Positions 44,398 to 54,852 are shown, numbered from the stretch's first letter. The stretch: DNA of 64,000 nt from Nocardia amamiensis NBRC 102102 (GCF_001612745.1 NZ_BDBA01000063.1:1-64000); one strand, 5' to 3'. Notes: generated by a model not told the origin, from the sequence alone. Program-made: numbers and translations.

Positions 44398-45573
44398 CTA
44401 TACCGTGTGCGGGTCGATGCCGAGACTTTGCGCCAAGCTGTGCAGGCGGCCGTCGATCGCTAGACGGCGGGCGCGGCGAGCAAGGGCCGAAACGGAGTCG
44501 AGGATCATCGGGTCCATGCGAGTGCGCTGCGGATCGACCATTTCAGCCTCCGAGAATGCCCGCACGGCATCGGAATCGTTGCCCGCTGCGGTCAGTGCGT
44601 GGCCATAGTCGGTCCAGAAGTAGACCACCCGATTAGGCGCCCGAACCGGCCGTGGATCGACGGTGCGCGCTACCTCGATGGCCCTATCGATGTCACCGAG
44701 TTCCCTTGCCACCGACACATGCCAGATTGCCGCGCTGGTTGGCCCGAACCACAGGAGACCGAATCCCCCATCAGCCGTCTCACCGAGCGACCGCGCTTCC
44801 GCGTATGCCTCGTCGAGTAGGTCGAATGCGCTACTCGACTGCCCCGCAATCGCGTTGGCGATCGAACCACGGCACAGCAGATTCCCGTAGGCCTGACGCA
44901 CCCGGGACGTGCCGAGGAACGGTTGCATCTCGGTCGCGGTGCGGGAAGCCAAGCGAGCGGCTAACGCAGCGTTCTCCGGCGGCATCGCGTTGAGCCGGGA
45001 AATCTCGGCCAGCCCAATCCATTCGGGAAGCTCGAGATTCCGGGCACATCGAAGCCCGGCATCCGCGATGCCCGCCGCGAGGTCTGGGAAGCCCACACCT
45101 TTGGCCAGGAACCGAGCGTTGAACGTCAACTCGACAAACTCTGGTCCACTGAAGTAGAAAGCGTCACGCAGCAGCTCGGCCATCCCCGGAGCCAGTGCGG
45201 CGTAGTCCGCGTTGTTACGCAGAATCGTCGACCGATCGACCGCTTCGCGCACAGCTTCCCGAGGACGCTCTGGCTTACGGCGCTCACCGGCCGCGATCTC
45301 GACACAGGCAGACCTGATGTCCGGAATAGCCGCCATAGCAACAGCCTTGGCCGGATCGGTTGGGTCTCCCGGTTGCCCGAGTAGCTGCGCAACAGTGACG
45401 TTGAGGGCGCGAGCGATCGCAACCTGAGTCGCCCGCCGATCCAGCGCACGCTGACCGCTTTCGATCTGCGAGATGTAACCCTGTGTCAACCCGGCACGAT
45501 CCGCCAGAACCTTCTGGCTGATCCCGCCCCGCCGCCTCCGCCAATACCGGATGCGCTGTCCGGTGTGCTCCAT
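44398..45573 (-). CDS. XRE-type helix-turn-helix regulator with TPR-like domain
   Basis: The 391-residue regulator has an HTH at about 8-60 (ISQKVLADRAGLTQGYISQI, ESGQRAL) and a long helical C-terminal domain of the same kind as the regulator at 24695. The ATG at 45573 begins MEHTGQRIRYWRRRRG. It is on the same strand as, and upstream of, the resolvase-like/membrane protein pair, and divergent from another XRE gene at 45758, with a 184 bp shared control region. Confidence 0.85.
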   Translation of the reverse strand: MEHTGQRIRYWRRRRGGISQKVLADRAGLTQGYISQIESGQRALDRRATQVAIARALNVTVAQLLGQPGDPTDPAKAVAMAAIPDIRSACVEIAAGERRKPERPREAVREAVDRSTILRNNADYAALAPGMAELLRDAFYFSGPEFVELTFNARFLAKGVGFPDLAAGIADAGLRCARNLELPEWIGLAEISRLNAMPPENAALAARLASRTATEMQPFLGTSRVRQAYGNLLCRGSIANAIAGQSSSAFDLLDEAYAEARSLGETADGGFGLLWFGPTSAAIWHVSVARELGDIDRAIEVARTVDPRPVRAPNRVVYFWTDYGHALTAAGNDSDAVRAFSEAEMVDPQRTRMDPMILDSVSALARRARRLAIDGRLHSLAQSLGIDPHTV

Positions 45574-45757
45574 ATCTCGAGCGTAGGTGGCCCCGCGCAC
45601 ACACACCAGGCTGTCAGCCGATGGATCGCGACACCATTCACTCAGTAGAGCGGCAGCACCAGAATCTGGTGCGTCTACGAACTGTTTAGGGCCGGTATCA
45701 GCGAGAATCGTCCAATTGGGCTTGACCCATCGAGCTAGTGGCGAGAGGGGTACGAAC

Positions 45758-46988
45758 GTGTACAGCTACGACGACAACGCCCCGGTCGGCAAGCGCATCC
45801 GGTGGCATCGCGAGCGTGCCGGGATGTCGCGGCCGGTCCTCGCGGGCCTGGTCGGTCGATCAGTCGAATGGCTGAAAGCGGTGGAGAATTGCCACCTACA
45901 GAGCCCTCGGCTTTCGATGCTCTTGCGGATCGCCCGCGCGCTCGAACTCGCGGATCTCGCCGCGCTGACGGGCGATGAGCACGCTGTGCCAGTATCGGTG
46001 TTTGCAGGTGAACAACACGCCGCGCTGACTGATGTGCAAACGGCGCTGATCGACTATCACCTGATAGCTCCGAGCCGCCCGCCTGGAACCAAGAACTTGG
46101 CTTTACGGCTCCACCAGGCGTGGCAAGTACGCCACTCGAGCCCGGATCACCGGACGCAGCTCGGCGCGCTGCTGCCCGGATTGATCAGAGACGCACAGGG
46201 CGCAGCGCGAGTGCCTGGCGACGACCGCCGCGCCGCTCGACGCGTTCTTTCCGGCGTCTATCAACTCACGGACTTCTTCGTGGCGTATCAGCCTGCGGCA
46301 GAACTGGTCTGGCTTGTCGCCGATCGCGCGCTGAACGAGGCGTACGAGGCAGACGATCCGTATCTGATCGCGTGCGGTACGTGGTCGATGGTTCAGGCAT
46401 TGCGTGACAGCGGTCGCTGGGGACGAGGGAATAGCGTTGGCGCGCAGCGCGATATCACAGCTCGCGCCCTATCTCGACCAAGACGGCAGCCCGGATGATC
46501 GACGAGGTATCACCGGGGCACTCCAAGCTGAGCTCGCGTACGTCCATGCCCGCCGGGGTCGTTATGGCGACGCCTGGGCGCACTGGGAAATAGCCAGCCG
46601 GATCGCCCATTCACTGGGACCGACCTACCGCCACATCCAAACCTCGTTTTCGATCCCGGTGATGCAAGCACACGCGACGACGCTCGGAGTAGAACTGCGC
46701 CGACCGGGCGAGGCGTTGCGCGCGGCGGGCGCGGTCGATGCCGACCGGATAGAATCCGTACCGCGCCGCAGCCGCCATTTCATCGAGGTGGCCCGCGCCC
46801 ATTACCAGCGTGACGAGTTCGTCGCCGCCCTTGCGCTACTGAACAAATCGGAGCAAACAGCTTCCGAGACGATCCGGTACAACGGCTACGCGCGTGAGAT
46901 CCTGCACGTGTTGCGGAAACGTCCGCCATCAGGAATGCGCGACGACGTTCGGGATCTGTGCGATCGAGTCGGCCTCCCAGCACAGTGA
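45758..46988 (+). pseudogene. XRE-type regulator split by a one-base frameshift
   Basis: A GTG behind GAGAGGGG starts a helix-turn-helix protein (IRWHRERAGMSRPVLAGLVG, SVEWLKAVE) with the helical C-terminal domain typical of this group. After ALRDSGRW the sense leaves the frame at the GGGG run 46419-46422 and continues as DEGIALARSAISQLAPYLDQ to a TGA at 46988. Removing one G restores a roughly 409-residue protein, the usual length. It is either an inactivating mutation or a sequencing error. The 244 bp after it show no convincing gene. Confidence 0.75.
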
Positions 46989-47232
46989 CGAGCGGACCGG
47001 CGTCAGCGATCCGCTGTCTCCACCTTGGTGTACCCCCGCAATCCAAGGTGAGGTGGCTGAAGTGTCGGAAGGTTCGACGCGTGCGCAGGCCGACGAGGCT
47101 TGTATCGAGCTCGGGGGCTATGGGTAACACGCCCAGCGCGGCGAGCAACTTCTTCTGCTCGGCGCCACCTCGGCGCCGATCGATGCGAGGCAGGAATCCA
47201 CAGTGCACCAGACGCGGGTATGCTGGCATACC

Positions 47233-47460
47233 ATGAAGCGTACGACGGTGAAACTGCCGGATGACCTGGACAGCCGAGTTCGGCACGAAGCCGCCCGGCG
47301 ACAGATGACCGTCTCCGATTGGACCCGGGAAGCCATCGCGGCTCATTTGCCAGGGTCGAGTGAAACCCGCAGGTTCGGGGCCGCCGGAGCGGGACACAGC
47401 GGGCGCTCGGACATTTCGGAGCGGATCGAGGAGATCCTGCGCGGGGAGTGGGACCGATAA
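47233..47460 (+). CDS. vapB: Ribbon-helix-helix antitoxin (VapB type)
   Basis: This 75-residue antitoxin has an RHH domain at the N-terminus (MKRTTVKLPDDLDSRVRHEA, ARRQMTVSDWTREAIAAHL) and a flexible toxin-binding tail (DISERIEEILRGEWDR). It overlaps the toxin start by 13 bases, the standard arrangement. It is expected to bind its own promoter with the toxin. Confidence 0.85.
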   Translation: MKRTTVKLPDDLDSRVRHEAARRQMTVSDWTREAIAAHLPGSSETRRFGAAGAGHSGRSDISERIEEILRGEWDR

Positions 47461-47873
47461 CGCGGCTGCTGGTCGACGCCGGCCCGCTCTACGCCTACGT
47501 CGACGCCGACGATGCACACCACGACCCCTGCCTGGACCTGCTCCAACACCACCGAGGCCCCCTCGTTGTCCCGACCCTGGTCATAACCGAAGCGGCCTAT
47601 CTGATTGCAACCAGGTTGGGCACGGACGCGGAAGTTCGGTTCCTCGGAGACTTCGCCGAAGGCTTATTCGAGGTTGAGCCGGTACACCCCAGCGATTGGC
47701 TGCGCATCGCGGAGTTGACCTCGCGGTATCGAAATTTGCCGCTCGGCACCGCCGACGCTTCTGTCATCGCGGCAGCCGAACGACTCGGGATACGCCAAGT
47801 CGCAACGCTGGATCGCCGCCACTTCTCTGTGGTCCGGCCCAGACACGTCGACTCCCTCGAGATCCTTCCGTGA
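47448..47873 (+). CDS. vapC: PIN-domain toxin (VapC type)
   Basis: The 141-residue PIN ribonuclease carries the acidic metal-site residues in order: Asp in LLVDAGPLYAYVD, Glu in VITEAAYLI, Asp in GTADASVIAAA and Asp in VATLDRRHF. VapC toxins cut specific RNAs and are neutralised by their VapB. The likely start is a GTG inside the vapB 3' end. All key residues look intact. Confidence 0.87.
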   Translation: MGPITRLLVDAGPLYAYVDADDAHHDPCLDLLQHHRGPLVVPTLVITEAAYLIATRLGTDAEVRFLGDFAEGLFEVEPVHPSDWLRIAELTSRYRNLPLGTADASVIAAAERLGIRQVATLDRRHFSVVRPRHVDSLEILP

Positions 47874-48013
47874 ACGAGCCGGTCAGCACCACGACCGCCT
47901 CCCATATCTGCGCGACCGGGTCGGCGTGACAACGCACTGATGCGAGAAGTAGCGGGCCGCCCGCAGGTGTACGGACCGTACGGTTCAGCAGTGAGCAGCC
48001 CGCAGCCGATTCG

Positions 48014-50230
48014 CTAGACCACCCGCTGGAGCGCACGCAGGTCGGCGTCCAGCTTCCGGAACAACCAGTAGACGGCGACGAAGGCGAGCCCGGAGGCCGC
48101 GCACAGTCCGAGCACCGAGTCGCGGACGAGCGGAAGCTCCGCGGGCTCGAGACCGGCGCTGAATCCGGCCAGTACCCCGACCAGCGGCACCGACGCCGTT
48201 ACCGCGAGATAGACCGTGGTTCTGCGCCGCAACGCGTGCAGGTCGGCGAAGTCGCGGGCCGTCGTGCGGCCGTGGCGCAGATAGATGGGGTAGACACAGC
48301 GGACGATGTAGAAGGTCGAAAGGAAGAACGTGTAGGCGACGGAGATGGTGCCCGCTACCAGCACGGTCGTCGCGGCATGAACCAGCAGCCGCGTCGGAAT
48401 GTCGGTGAACCAGTGCAGTAGCAGTACCCCCGCCACGGTCGCGGCCACCGAGAACAGAAAAGTGAGCATCGCGCAGAAATCCCCCCACAGCAGTGTTCGG
48501 GATCGCACCCGCGCGAGCATTGCCTCGTCGTAGCGTCTGCCGTCGCGTAGGCCGCGGGGAACCGCGACCAGATCACGCGAGACGGCTCCCCAGATGAGGA
48601 TGGCCAGCGGCCAGGCACAAAGATTGAAAATCAGGACGCCCCTGTCCAGCTGCGCATTGGTGGCATCGGACAAGAGCCCTCTGATCAGTGCGTGGGTATG
48701 CACCGCCAGGTAGGCCGACGCGACGCTGATGCCGACCAGCGAAGACAACCACAGGATGGGGATAGTCCACCGCGAAAGCCGTGCCCGCCAACTGTCCGGC
48801 AACGGATAGACGAGATCGCGAGCCCTTTCCTCGAGGCACAAGTCGAGTTGCTGGGCCAATTCCGAACCGCACGAGTAGCGGTCTTCGGGGTCGGGCGACA
48901 GGCACTTCAGCAGCACCCCGCGCAGCGCCATGGGGCAATCGGGGGGAAGCTCCGATAGGAACGCCGGATCGACCGGTCTGCGCCGCAGTTCGAGCATGCG
49001 GGCCAGCGACGTCTCCGACTCGCCTGCGGATGTTTCGTCCGCGAATGGGCGGCGCCCGGTCAGCAACTCCCACAACATGACACCGAGCGCGAAGAGGTCG
49101 CTGCGGGTGTCGAGGTCGGCGGCGGTTCCCGGCAGGTCCGGATGGCAGGCCTCCAGCTGTTCGGGCGACATGTACGACAGTGATCCGCCGAAGTACGCCA
49201 GCGGACTCGTGCCCTTGACGCGTTGACTGAAGCTGACGTTGAAGTCGGCCAATTTCGGAATTCCCTCAGCGCTCAGCAGCACGTTCGCGGGTTTGATGTC
49301 CCGATGCAGCACGCCGCGTTCGGAGGCGTGCTGCAGGGCGTCCGCCAGTCGGCGGCCCAGCCAGGCGACGGTCTCCGGCCAGGTCAGCGTGGCCGTCCGT
49401 GCTCGGACAGCCGACTCGGAGGGCCGAACCTCGCCCTTATCGGCCAGTTGCTTGTCGACGGCGTCGAGCAGCACCTGGCCACTGCGCTGTTCAGCAGGCG
49501 TCGAGCGCAGCAAGCGCAGCACGTCCAGCAGCGTTCCCCCGGGTAGGTACTGCATGTAGAGCAGCCTCAGCTCGCCATCGGCGATGAGCCGCTGGTCGAA
49601 GATGCGCACGATGTACTCGTGGTCCAATTGGGCGAGGGTCTGCGGCTCGCTGCCGTGGTTATGGGAGATCTTGACCGCGACCAGTCGCTGCATCGACTGT
49701 TGCCGAGCGAGATACACCTGGGCGAACGCGCCCGCTCCGATCCGCATCAGGAGATCGAAATCATCCACATGGTCGCCGACATTGATGGCGTCGAGCGAGA
49801 CCTGGGCACTCGGACGAGCGATCATCGTGCTGCGGTAGCCGCTCGTGAGCTGTGCGAACTCAGGGTCGGCCGCCTGGGCGGTGACCTCGGCGGACCTGGT
49901 GGCCGTCTCGGATGTCCGCGAGCTGCGGCGCAGCGCGTGGAATTCCTCGTACAGCAGCGCGTCCGGCAGCGGAGCATCGCGCAGCTCCGCGAATTCGGCA
50001 CGATATTCGATCAGTCGTTTGGGAAAGTGATAGCGAACCCAGCGATATTCGAGGTCGATCTTGATCAGTTCGATCAGTACCGTACGCCGCTCGGCCTGAT
50101 CATGAGGCAGGTACCGAGCCAGGTCGGGGGGCGACCCGGACGCCCAAGCGTCGGAAAACCGCGCCACGGCGGTGGCCAGCGCTGTGCGCGTCCGTTCCGC
50201 TGAATCGAGCGGATCGATCGGCTCCTGCAT
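48014..50230 (-). CDS. Membrane-anchored serine/threonine protein kinase with DFN motif
   Basis: The 738-residue kinase has an unusual N-terminal region (about 1-150, including LIELIKIDLEYRW), a kinase domain at about 158-470, then about six transmembrane helices (490-730). Seen in the kinase domain are glycine loop IGAGAFAQV, Lys187 in VAVKIS, HRDIKPANVLL (309-319), DFN at 329-331 instead of DFG, and MSPEQ. An insert of about 45 residues lies before helix E. The N-terminal region resembles that of planctomycete kinases more than actinobacterial Pkn proteins. It lacks PASTA or other extracellular sensor domains. The SD is weak. Confidence 0.88.
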   Translation of the reverse strand: MQEPIDPLDSAERTRTALATAVARFSDAWASGSPPDLARYLPHDQAERRTVLIELIKIDLEYRWVRYHFPKRLIEYRAEFAELRDAPLPDALLYEEFHALRRSSRTSETATRSAEVTAQAADPEFAQLTSGYRSTMIARPSAQVSLDAINVGDHVDDFDLLMRIGAGAFAQVYLARQQSMQRLVAVKISHNHGSEPQTLAQLDHEYIVRIFDQRLIADGELRLLYMQYLPGGTLLDVLRLLRSTPAEQRSGQVLLDAVDKQLADKGEVRPSESAVRARTATLTWPETVAWLGRRLADALQHASERGVLHRDIKPANVLLSAEGIPKLADFNVSFSQRVKGTSPLAYFGGSLSYMSPEQLEACHPDLPGTAADLDTRSDLFALGVMLWELLTGRRPFADETSAGESETSLARMLELRRRPVDPAFLSELPPDCPMALRGVLLKCLSPDPEDRYSCGSELAQQLDLCLEERARDLVYPLPDSWRARLSRWTIPILWLSSLVGISVASAYLAVHTHALIRGLLSDATNAQLDRGVLIFNLCAWPLAILIWGAVSRDLVAVPRGLRDGRRYDEAMLARVRSRTLLWGDFCAMLTFLFSVAATVAGVLLLHWFTDIPTRLLVHAATTVLVAGTISVAYTFFLSTFYIVRCVYPIYLRHGRTTARDFADLHALRRRTTVYLAVTASVPLVGVLAGFSAGLEPAELPLVRDSVLGLCAASGLAFVAVYWLFRKLDADLRALQRVV

Positions 50231-50501
50231 CGGTAGCCCGGGATCAACCGCAGGAAGTCACACGGCGGCTACCCGATGCGTATAGCAGTTGCCCCACGCC
50301 ATCTCCTTTCCGCCGCACCTCCTCTGCTCAAGGGTATCGCTCCGAGACGAGCTAATGGGTAGCAACGGTCGCGGCGGGCTGGATGATGTGGGTGTATCGA
50401 CCCATGCAGGCAGAACCGGAGATGGTTGGATCGCCCGACGCGCGATGGGGTGGTGCGCTCCTAGCGTCGGAGGCATTCACCACCACATTCGGGAGGCCGC
50501 T

Positions 50502-51611
50502 ATGACTACGCAGTACATCGAGACACTCATCATCGGCGCCGGGCAGGCCGGGTTGTCCACCGGCTACCATCTGCGCCGGCTCGGCCGGCCGTTTCTGATC
50601 GTGGACCGCAGCGAGCGGATCGGCGACAACTGGCGCAGGCACTACGACTCGTTGCGGCTCTACACACCCGCCAAGTACACCGGCCTGCCCGGGATGCCGT
50701 TCCCGGCCGACGACCGGTGGAGCTATCCCGGCAAAGAACAAGTGGCCGAGTTCCTGGAGCGGTACGCCCTGCATCAGGATCTTCCTGTGCGCATGCGTAC
50801 CGGCGTCGACCGGCTGACAGCCCGGTCGGGTGGCGGCTACCTCGCCCGAATCGGCGAGGACACGATCACGTGCGACAACGTGGTCATCGCGACGGGCACA
50901 TTCGGCCGGACACCGTACGTGCCGGAATTCGCCGCGGAACTGGACCCGGGAATCACGCAACTGCATTCCAGCGAGTACCGGCGGCCGGACCAACTCCAGC
51001 CCGGACCCGCGCTGGTGGTCGGCGCATCGCACTCGGGGACCGATATCGCCTACGAACTGGCGGCCACCCGGCCGACCATCCTGTGCGGTCGCGATTGCGG
51101 ACAGATTCCGGTGCGCTGGGACTCCCGCTCGATCAAGATCGCCCTGCCGGTGCTGGTGTTCCTGTGGCGGCATATCGTCACCCGCCGGACACCGATCGGA
51201 CGAAAAGCGATGCGGGAAACGAGACTTCATGGTGGACCGATGCTGCGGGTCAAGCGCGAGGACCTGGTCGAGCGGGGCGTACGGCGGCTGACCGCGCGAA
51301 TGGGCGGGGTGCACAGTGGGCTGCCCGAGTTGGACGACGGCACCGTGCTCGACGTGCGAAATGTCGTCTGGGCGACCGGCTTCCGACAGGTATTCGACTG
51401 GATCGACGTGCCGGTCATCGGTGACGACGGCTGGCCGCGAGAGTACCGTGGCGTTGTCGACGAGATGCCCGGGCTGTTCTTCTGCGGCCTGAGCTTCCAG
51501 TACGCGTTCTCCTCGATGGTGTTCCCCGGCGTGGGCCGGGATGCCGAATACGTCGCGCACCGGGTCGCCGCACGAGCGAAAGAGCGGTCCAGCATGCGAG
51601 CGGCGGCCTGA
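50502..51611 (+). CDS. FAD-dependent monooxygenase/oxidoreductase (flavin-containing, YUC/CzcO-like)
   Basis: This 369-residue enzyme has two Rossmann motifs: IIGAGQAGLSTGYHL for FAD at about residues 9-23, and VVGASHSGTDIAYEL for NADPH at about 170. The ATGTFGRTPYVPEF and VVWATGFR segments are typical of flavin monooxygenases. The substrate is unknown. GGGAGG precedes the ATG at 50502; the frame is open upstream but without an SD. The LuxR regulator gene follows 64 bp downstream on the same strand. Bases 50231-50501 hold only leader and promoter sequence. Confidence 0.88.
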   Translation: MTTQYIETLIIGAGQAGLSTGYHLRRLGRPFLIVDRSERIGDNWRRHYDSLRLYTPAKYTGLPGMPFPADDRWSYPGKEQVAEFLERYALHQDLPVRMRTGVDRLTARSGGGYLARIGEDTITCDNVVIATGTFGRTPYVPEFAAELDPGITQLHSSEYRRPDQLQPGPALVVGASHSGTDIAYELAATRPTILCGRDCGQIPVRWDSRSIKIALPVLVFLWRHIVTRRTPIGRKAMRETRLHGGPMLRVKREDLVERGVRRLTARMGGVHSGLPELDDGTVLDVRNVVWATGFRQVFDWIDVPVIGDDGWPREYRGVVDEMPGLFFCGLSFQYAFSSMVFPGVGRDAEYVAHRVAARAKERSSMRAAA

Positions 51612-51675
51612 CTCCGACCGGCATGTGCCCACCTCGTGACGTCCAGCGCGTATCCTGCCTACCAGGTGATACGCG

Positions 51676-53301
51676 ATGGGCGTTGTCGACAGCTTGCTAC
51701 GAGCTCGGGAGGCGTACGAGCGCCGGGAATGGCTGGCCGCTTTCGACGCGCTGTCCGATCTGGACGCGGCCGCACTCGACGGTGACGATTTCGCGCGACT
51801 GGCGGCGGCGGCCTATCTGACCGGCCGCACCAACGACAGCGTCCAGGCGATGCAGCGTGCCTACCAGCTGCATCTGGACGCCGGCGACCGGCTCGCCGCG
51901 GTCCGCAGCGCCTTCTGGCTGGCACAGACCTTGCTGACCACCGGCGAGTCCGCCATCGGCGGCGGGTGGGTGGCCAGAGCTCAGCGGCTCCTGCGTGACG
52001 TACCGGGGGATGTGGTGGAACGCGGCTATGTACTGGTCTCGGTGATGTTCCGCCATATTTTCGCGGGTGAGTTCGCCGACGCCGCTCGATACGCGGATGA
52101 GATCACCGACTACGGACGGACCTTCCACGAACCCGACCTGACCGCGATGGGGTTGAGTGCGCAGGGCAGGCTCGCCCTGTATTCCGGTCGGGTTCGTGAC
52201 GGGCTGTCGCTCATGGACGAGGCGATGGTCTGCGTCTCCTCCGGGAACGTATCGACGATATTCGCCGGCCATATCTATTGCACGATGATCGAGGCGTGTC
52301 AGGAGATCTCCGATCTCGGCCGAGCCGAAGAATGGACGATGGCACTGACCAGCTGGTGTGCCGATCAGCCCGGCCTCGTGCTGTTCACCGGCCAATGTGC
52401 CGTGCACCGTGGGCAACTGATGCGGATGCATGGAGCCTATGACGCGGCGCTCGAGGAGTTCGGGCTTGCCGTCCGCCGCTACATCGCGACCGAGACGACA
52501 GCGGCCGCCGGCTTGGCGATGGCCGAACGCGGGGATGTATTTCGCATCCGCGGCGATTACGGCGAAGCCGACCGGGCCTATCGCAGCGCGCTCGCGTACG
52601 GCCATGAGCCACAGCCGGGACTGGCGCTGCTCTGGCTGGCCCGCGGCCGCGCCGCGGCAGCACTCGGCGCCGTGCGGCGCCTGGTCGCCGAGGCGACCGA
52701 TCCGGTGCACCGTTCCCAGATCTTGCCCGCCGCGCTCGAAATCCTGCTCGCCTCTGGTGAATTCGATGAGGCGGCCGACCTGAGCGCGGAGTTGACGCAG
52801 ATCAGCGCTGGTTTCGGCTCCGCCGCGTTACGGGCTATGGCCTGCTACGCCAAGGGCTGCGTTGCCCTGGCCCAGACCGAATACGCCGCAGCCATCCCGG
52901 AGTTGCGGCGCGCGGCGCGGACCTGGTCCGACCTCGGCGCACCGTACGAGACGGCGCGGTGCCGGGTCTCGATCGGCCGAGCAGTGCGCGGCCTCGGCGA
53001 CGAGGATTCCGCTTGCTCCGAATTGGCCGCAGCCCGACGCGTCTTCGCCCAACTCGGCGCGGTTCCGGACGAACGTGCGGCCACCGAACTATTGCGTCCG
53101 TCCGCGCCCTGCGGGCTGACCGAGCGAGAGCTCGAAGTACTGCGTCTGGTGGCGGCCGGGCGAAGCAACCCGGAGATCGCCGCGAACCTGGTCCTCAGCG
53201 AGAAAACCGTGGCGCGCCACCTGTCCAACATCTTCGCCAAGATCGACGTGACTTCGCGAACCGCGGCCGCCGCCTTCGCCTATGAGCACCAATTGGCCTG
53301 A
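51676..53301 (+). CDS. LuxR family regulator with TPR-like helical domain
   Basis: This 541-residue protein is a long array of helical repeats (about 1-470) followed by a C-terminal GerE/LuxR HTH ([40 protein letters not shown]). It has no receiver domain and no P-loop, so it is not a full LAL-type STAND ATPase. AGGTGA precedes the ATG. Adjacency suggests that it controls the flavin monooxygenase upstream. Confidence 0.88.
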   Translation: MGVVDSLLRAREAYERREWLAAFDALSDLDAAALDGDDFARLAAAAYLTGRTNDSVQAMQRAYQLHLDAGDRLAAVRSAFWLAQTLLTTGESAIGGGWVARAQRLLRDVPGDVVERGYVLVSVMFRHIFAGEFADAARYADEITDYGRTFHEPDLTAMGLSAQGRLALYSGRVRDGLSLMDEAMVCVSSGNVSTIFAGHIYCTMIEACQEISDLGRAEEWTMALTSWCADQPGLVLFTGQCAVHRGQLMRMHGAYDAALEEFGLAVRRYIATETTAAAGLAMAERGDVFRIRGDYGEADRAYRSALAYGHEPQPGLALLWLARGRAAAALGAVRRLVAEATDPVHRSQILPAALEILLASGEFDEAADLSAELTQISAGFGSAALRAMACYAKGCVALAQTEYAAAIPELRRAARTWSDLGAPYETARCRVSIGRAVRGLGDEDSACSELAAARRVFAQLGAVPDERAATELLRPSAPCGLTERELEVLRLVAAGRSNPEIAANLVLSEKTVARHLSNIFAKIDVTSRTAAAAFAYEHQLA

Positions 53302-53389
53302 GCGTGCCGCGGCGCGTATTGCAGTCCGCGCTACGCCCCTTCGGAAGCGGCCGCAGAAATCCGGCAGCCGTTGCCGCAGTTCGGCGCAG

Positions 53390-53923
53390 CTACCCCACAT
53401 CCCGGCGCAGCCAGGTGACCTCGGCGCCGGATTCCCCTCCGTAGCGGTAGATTTCGAGGTCCTCGTCCCATGCGGTGCCGAGGGCGCGGTCGATTTCGGC
53501 GGCCAGATCGTAGGCGGAGTACTTGCCGAGTTCGCGGGTGGCTTGGAGCATGGCGCGCAGGCGCATTTCGCCGATCATGACGTCGCCGTTGGCGCTGGTG
53601 GAGCCGTGCCAGAGACCGAGGCCGGGGACGAAGCTGTAGCGCTCGCCGTCCACGCCTTCGCTGGGGTCCTCGGTCACCTCGAAACGCAGCACCGGCCACG
53701 AGCGCAACGATTGGGCGATCCGGGAGGCGGTGCCGACGGGGCCGATCCATTCGCTGGTCGCACGCAGCTGTCCGTCGGCCGGTTGCGCGGTCCAGCGCAG
53801 CTTCGCAGGGGCGCTCAAGGCCGAGGTCAGCGCCCACTCGACATGCGGGCACAGCGCGGCAGGCGACGAGTGGATGTAGACCACACCCGCCGTCGCGTCC
53901 GCGAACTGACTCGATGCGCGCAC
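53390..53923 (-). CDS. DUF3145 domain-containing protein
   Basis: This 177-residue actinobacterial protein of unknown function has the signatures ASSQFADATAGVVYIHSSPA, LCPHVEWALTSAL, LRFEVTEDPSEGVDG, ANGDVMIGEMRLRAML and GTAWDEDLEIYR. The GTG at 53923, 7 bases after GGAGGT, starts the conserved region; upstream in-frame codons are not conserved-looking. It converges with the LuxR gene. Confidence 0.92.
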   Translation of the reverse strand: MRASSQFADATAGVVYIHSSPAALCPHVEWALTSALSAPAKLRWTAQPADGQLRATSEWIGPVGTASRIAQSLRSWPVLRFEVTEDPSEGVDGERYSFVPGLGLWHGSTSANGDVMIGEMRLRAMLQATRELGKYSAYDLAAEIDRALGTAWDEDLEIYRYGGESGAEVTWLRRDVG

Positions 53924-54018
53924 CACCAACACCTCCAGCTTCGACGAGGAACGTCTTCCCCAACGACTCATCGAACTGGCGTTGCCCGAGTCTACTGGAG
54001 TGCCCGAAGTTACACGTG

Positions 54019-54852
54019 TTACTTCACAGCCGTGTTGCGTGCGGCTGCCACCTCCGCGACAACCGCATCGCTGAGCGGTGGCCAGGCCGCCCGCGCCCAG
54101 TCGCCGAAATTCTCGTCGCTCAAGGCGAGACACGCCAAACCCGTTCGAGGGTCAACCCACAAAAATGTCCCGGATTGGCCGAAATGTCCATAGGTTTGTG
54201 GCGAATTCGTGCTGCCGGTCCAGTGCGGCGTCTTCCCGTCGCGGATCTCGAAGCCCAGGCCCCAGTCGTTGGGACGCTGCGAGCCGTAGCCGGGGAGCAC
54301 GCCGCCCACGCCGGGGAACTGAACGGAGGTGGCCTCGGCGTGCGTCTGCGCGGAGATCAACCGCGGGTTCAGCAATTCGGCGGCGAAGCGGGCGAGATCC
54401 GCGGCGGTGGACCGTGCGGCGTGCCCGGCCGAACCGGTCAGCACCGAGGCCGTCATCCCCAGCGGCGCGAACACCGCGTCGCGCAGGTACTCGTCGAACG
54501 CGATCCCGGTCTGCTCGGTGACGAACTCCGCGAGCACCTCGAAGCCCGCGCTGGAATAGATCCGTTTGGCGCCGGGGGCGGCTTGGACATCGGTCGTGTC
54601 GAACGCGAGTCCGGAGGTGTGCGCCAGCAGATGACGCACCGTGGCGCCGGGCGGCCCGGCGGGCTGGTCGAGTTCGACCGCGCCCTCTTCGACCGCGACC
54701 AGAACGGCGTAGGCGACCAACGGCTTGGTCACCGAGGCCAGCGGGAACACCCGGTCGACATCGCCCTCGCTCGCGGTTTGCCCGTCCGCGCTGACCACCG
54801 CCGCCGCCGCGTGCCGGACCGGCCATTCCCGAATCTGCTCGAGTGCTCGCAC
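54019..54852 (-). CDS. Beta-lactamase-fold serine hydrolase (class C-like)
   Basis: The 277-residue hydrolase has the nucleophile SxxK motif SVTK (in LASVTKPLVAYAVLV), the Tyr motif in IYSSAGFEVLAEF and a third motif HFGQSG in place of KTG. There is no signal peptide. It belongs to the esterase/DD-peptidase-like group; the substrate is unknown. It is divergent from a second member of the same superfamily with about 40 bp between them. Confidence 0.88.
   Translation of the reverse strand: MRALEQIREWPVRHAAAAVVSADGQTASEGDVDRVFPLASVTKPLVAYAVLVAVEEGAVELDQPAGPPGATVRHLLAHTSGLAFDTTDVQAAPGAKRIYSSAGFEVLAEFVTEQTGIAFDEYLRDAVFAPLGMTASVLTGSAGHAARSTAADLARFAAELLNPRLISAQTHAEATSVQFPGVGGVLPGYGSQRPNDWGLGFEIRDGKTPHWTGSTNSPQTYGHFGQSGTFLWVDPRTGLACLALSDENFGDWARAAWPPLSDAVVAEVAAARNTAVK

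Noticed and set aside
47969..47981. Palindrome GTACGGACCGTAC between vapC and the kinase gene
   Set aside because: Short, GC-rich and between convergent genes, where an operator has no promoter to act on; likely chance.
50232..50273. Inverted GGTAGCC/GGCTACC upstream of the kinase start
   Set aside because: Seven-base arms 28 bases apart in high-GC DNA are expected by chance; no link to a regulator.
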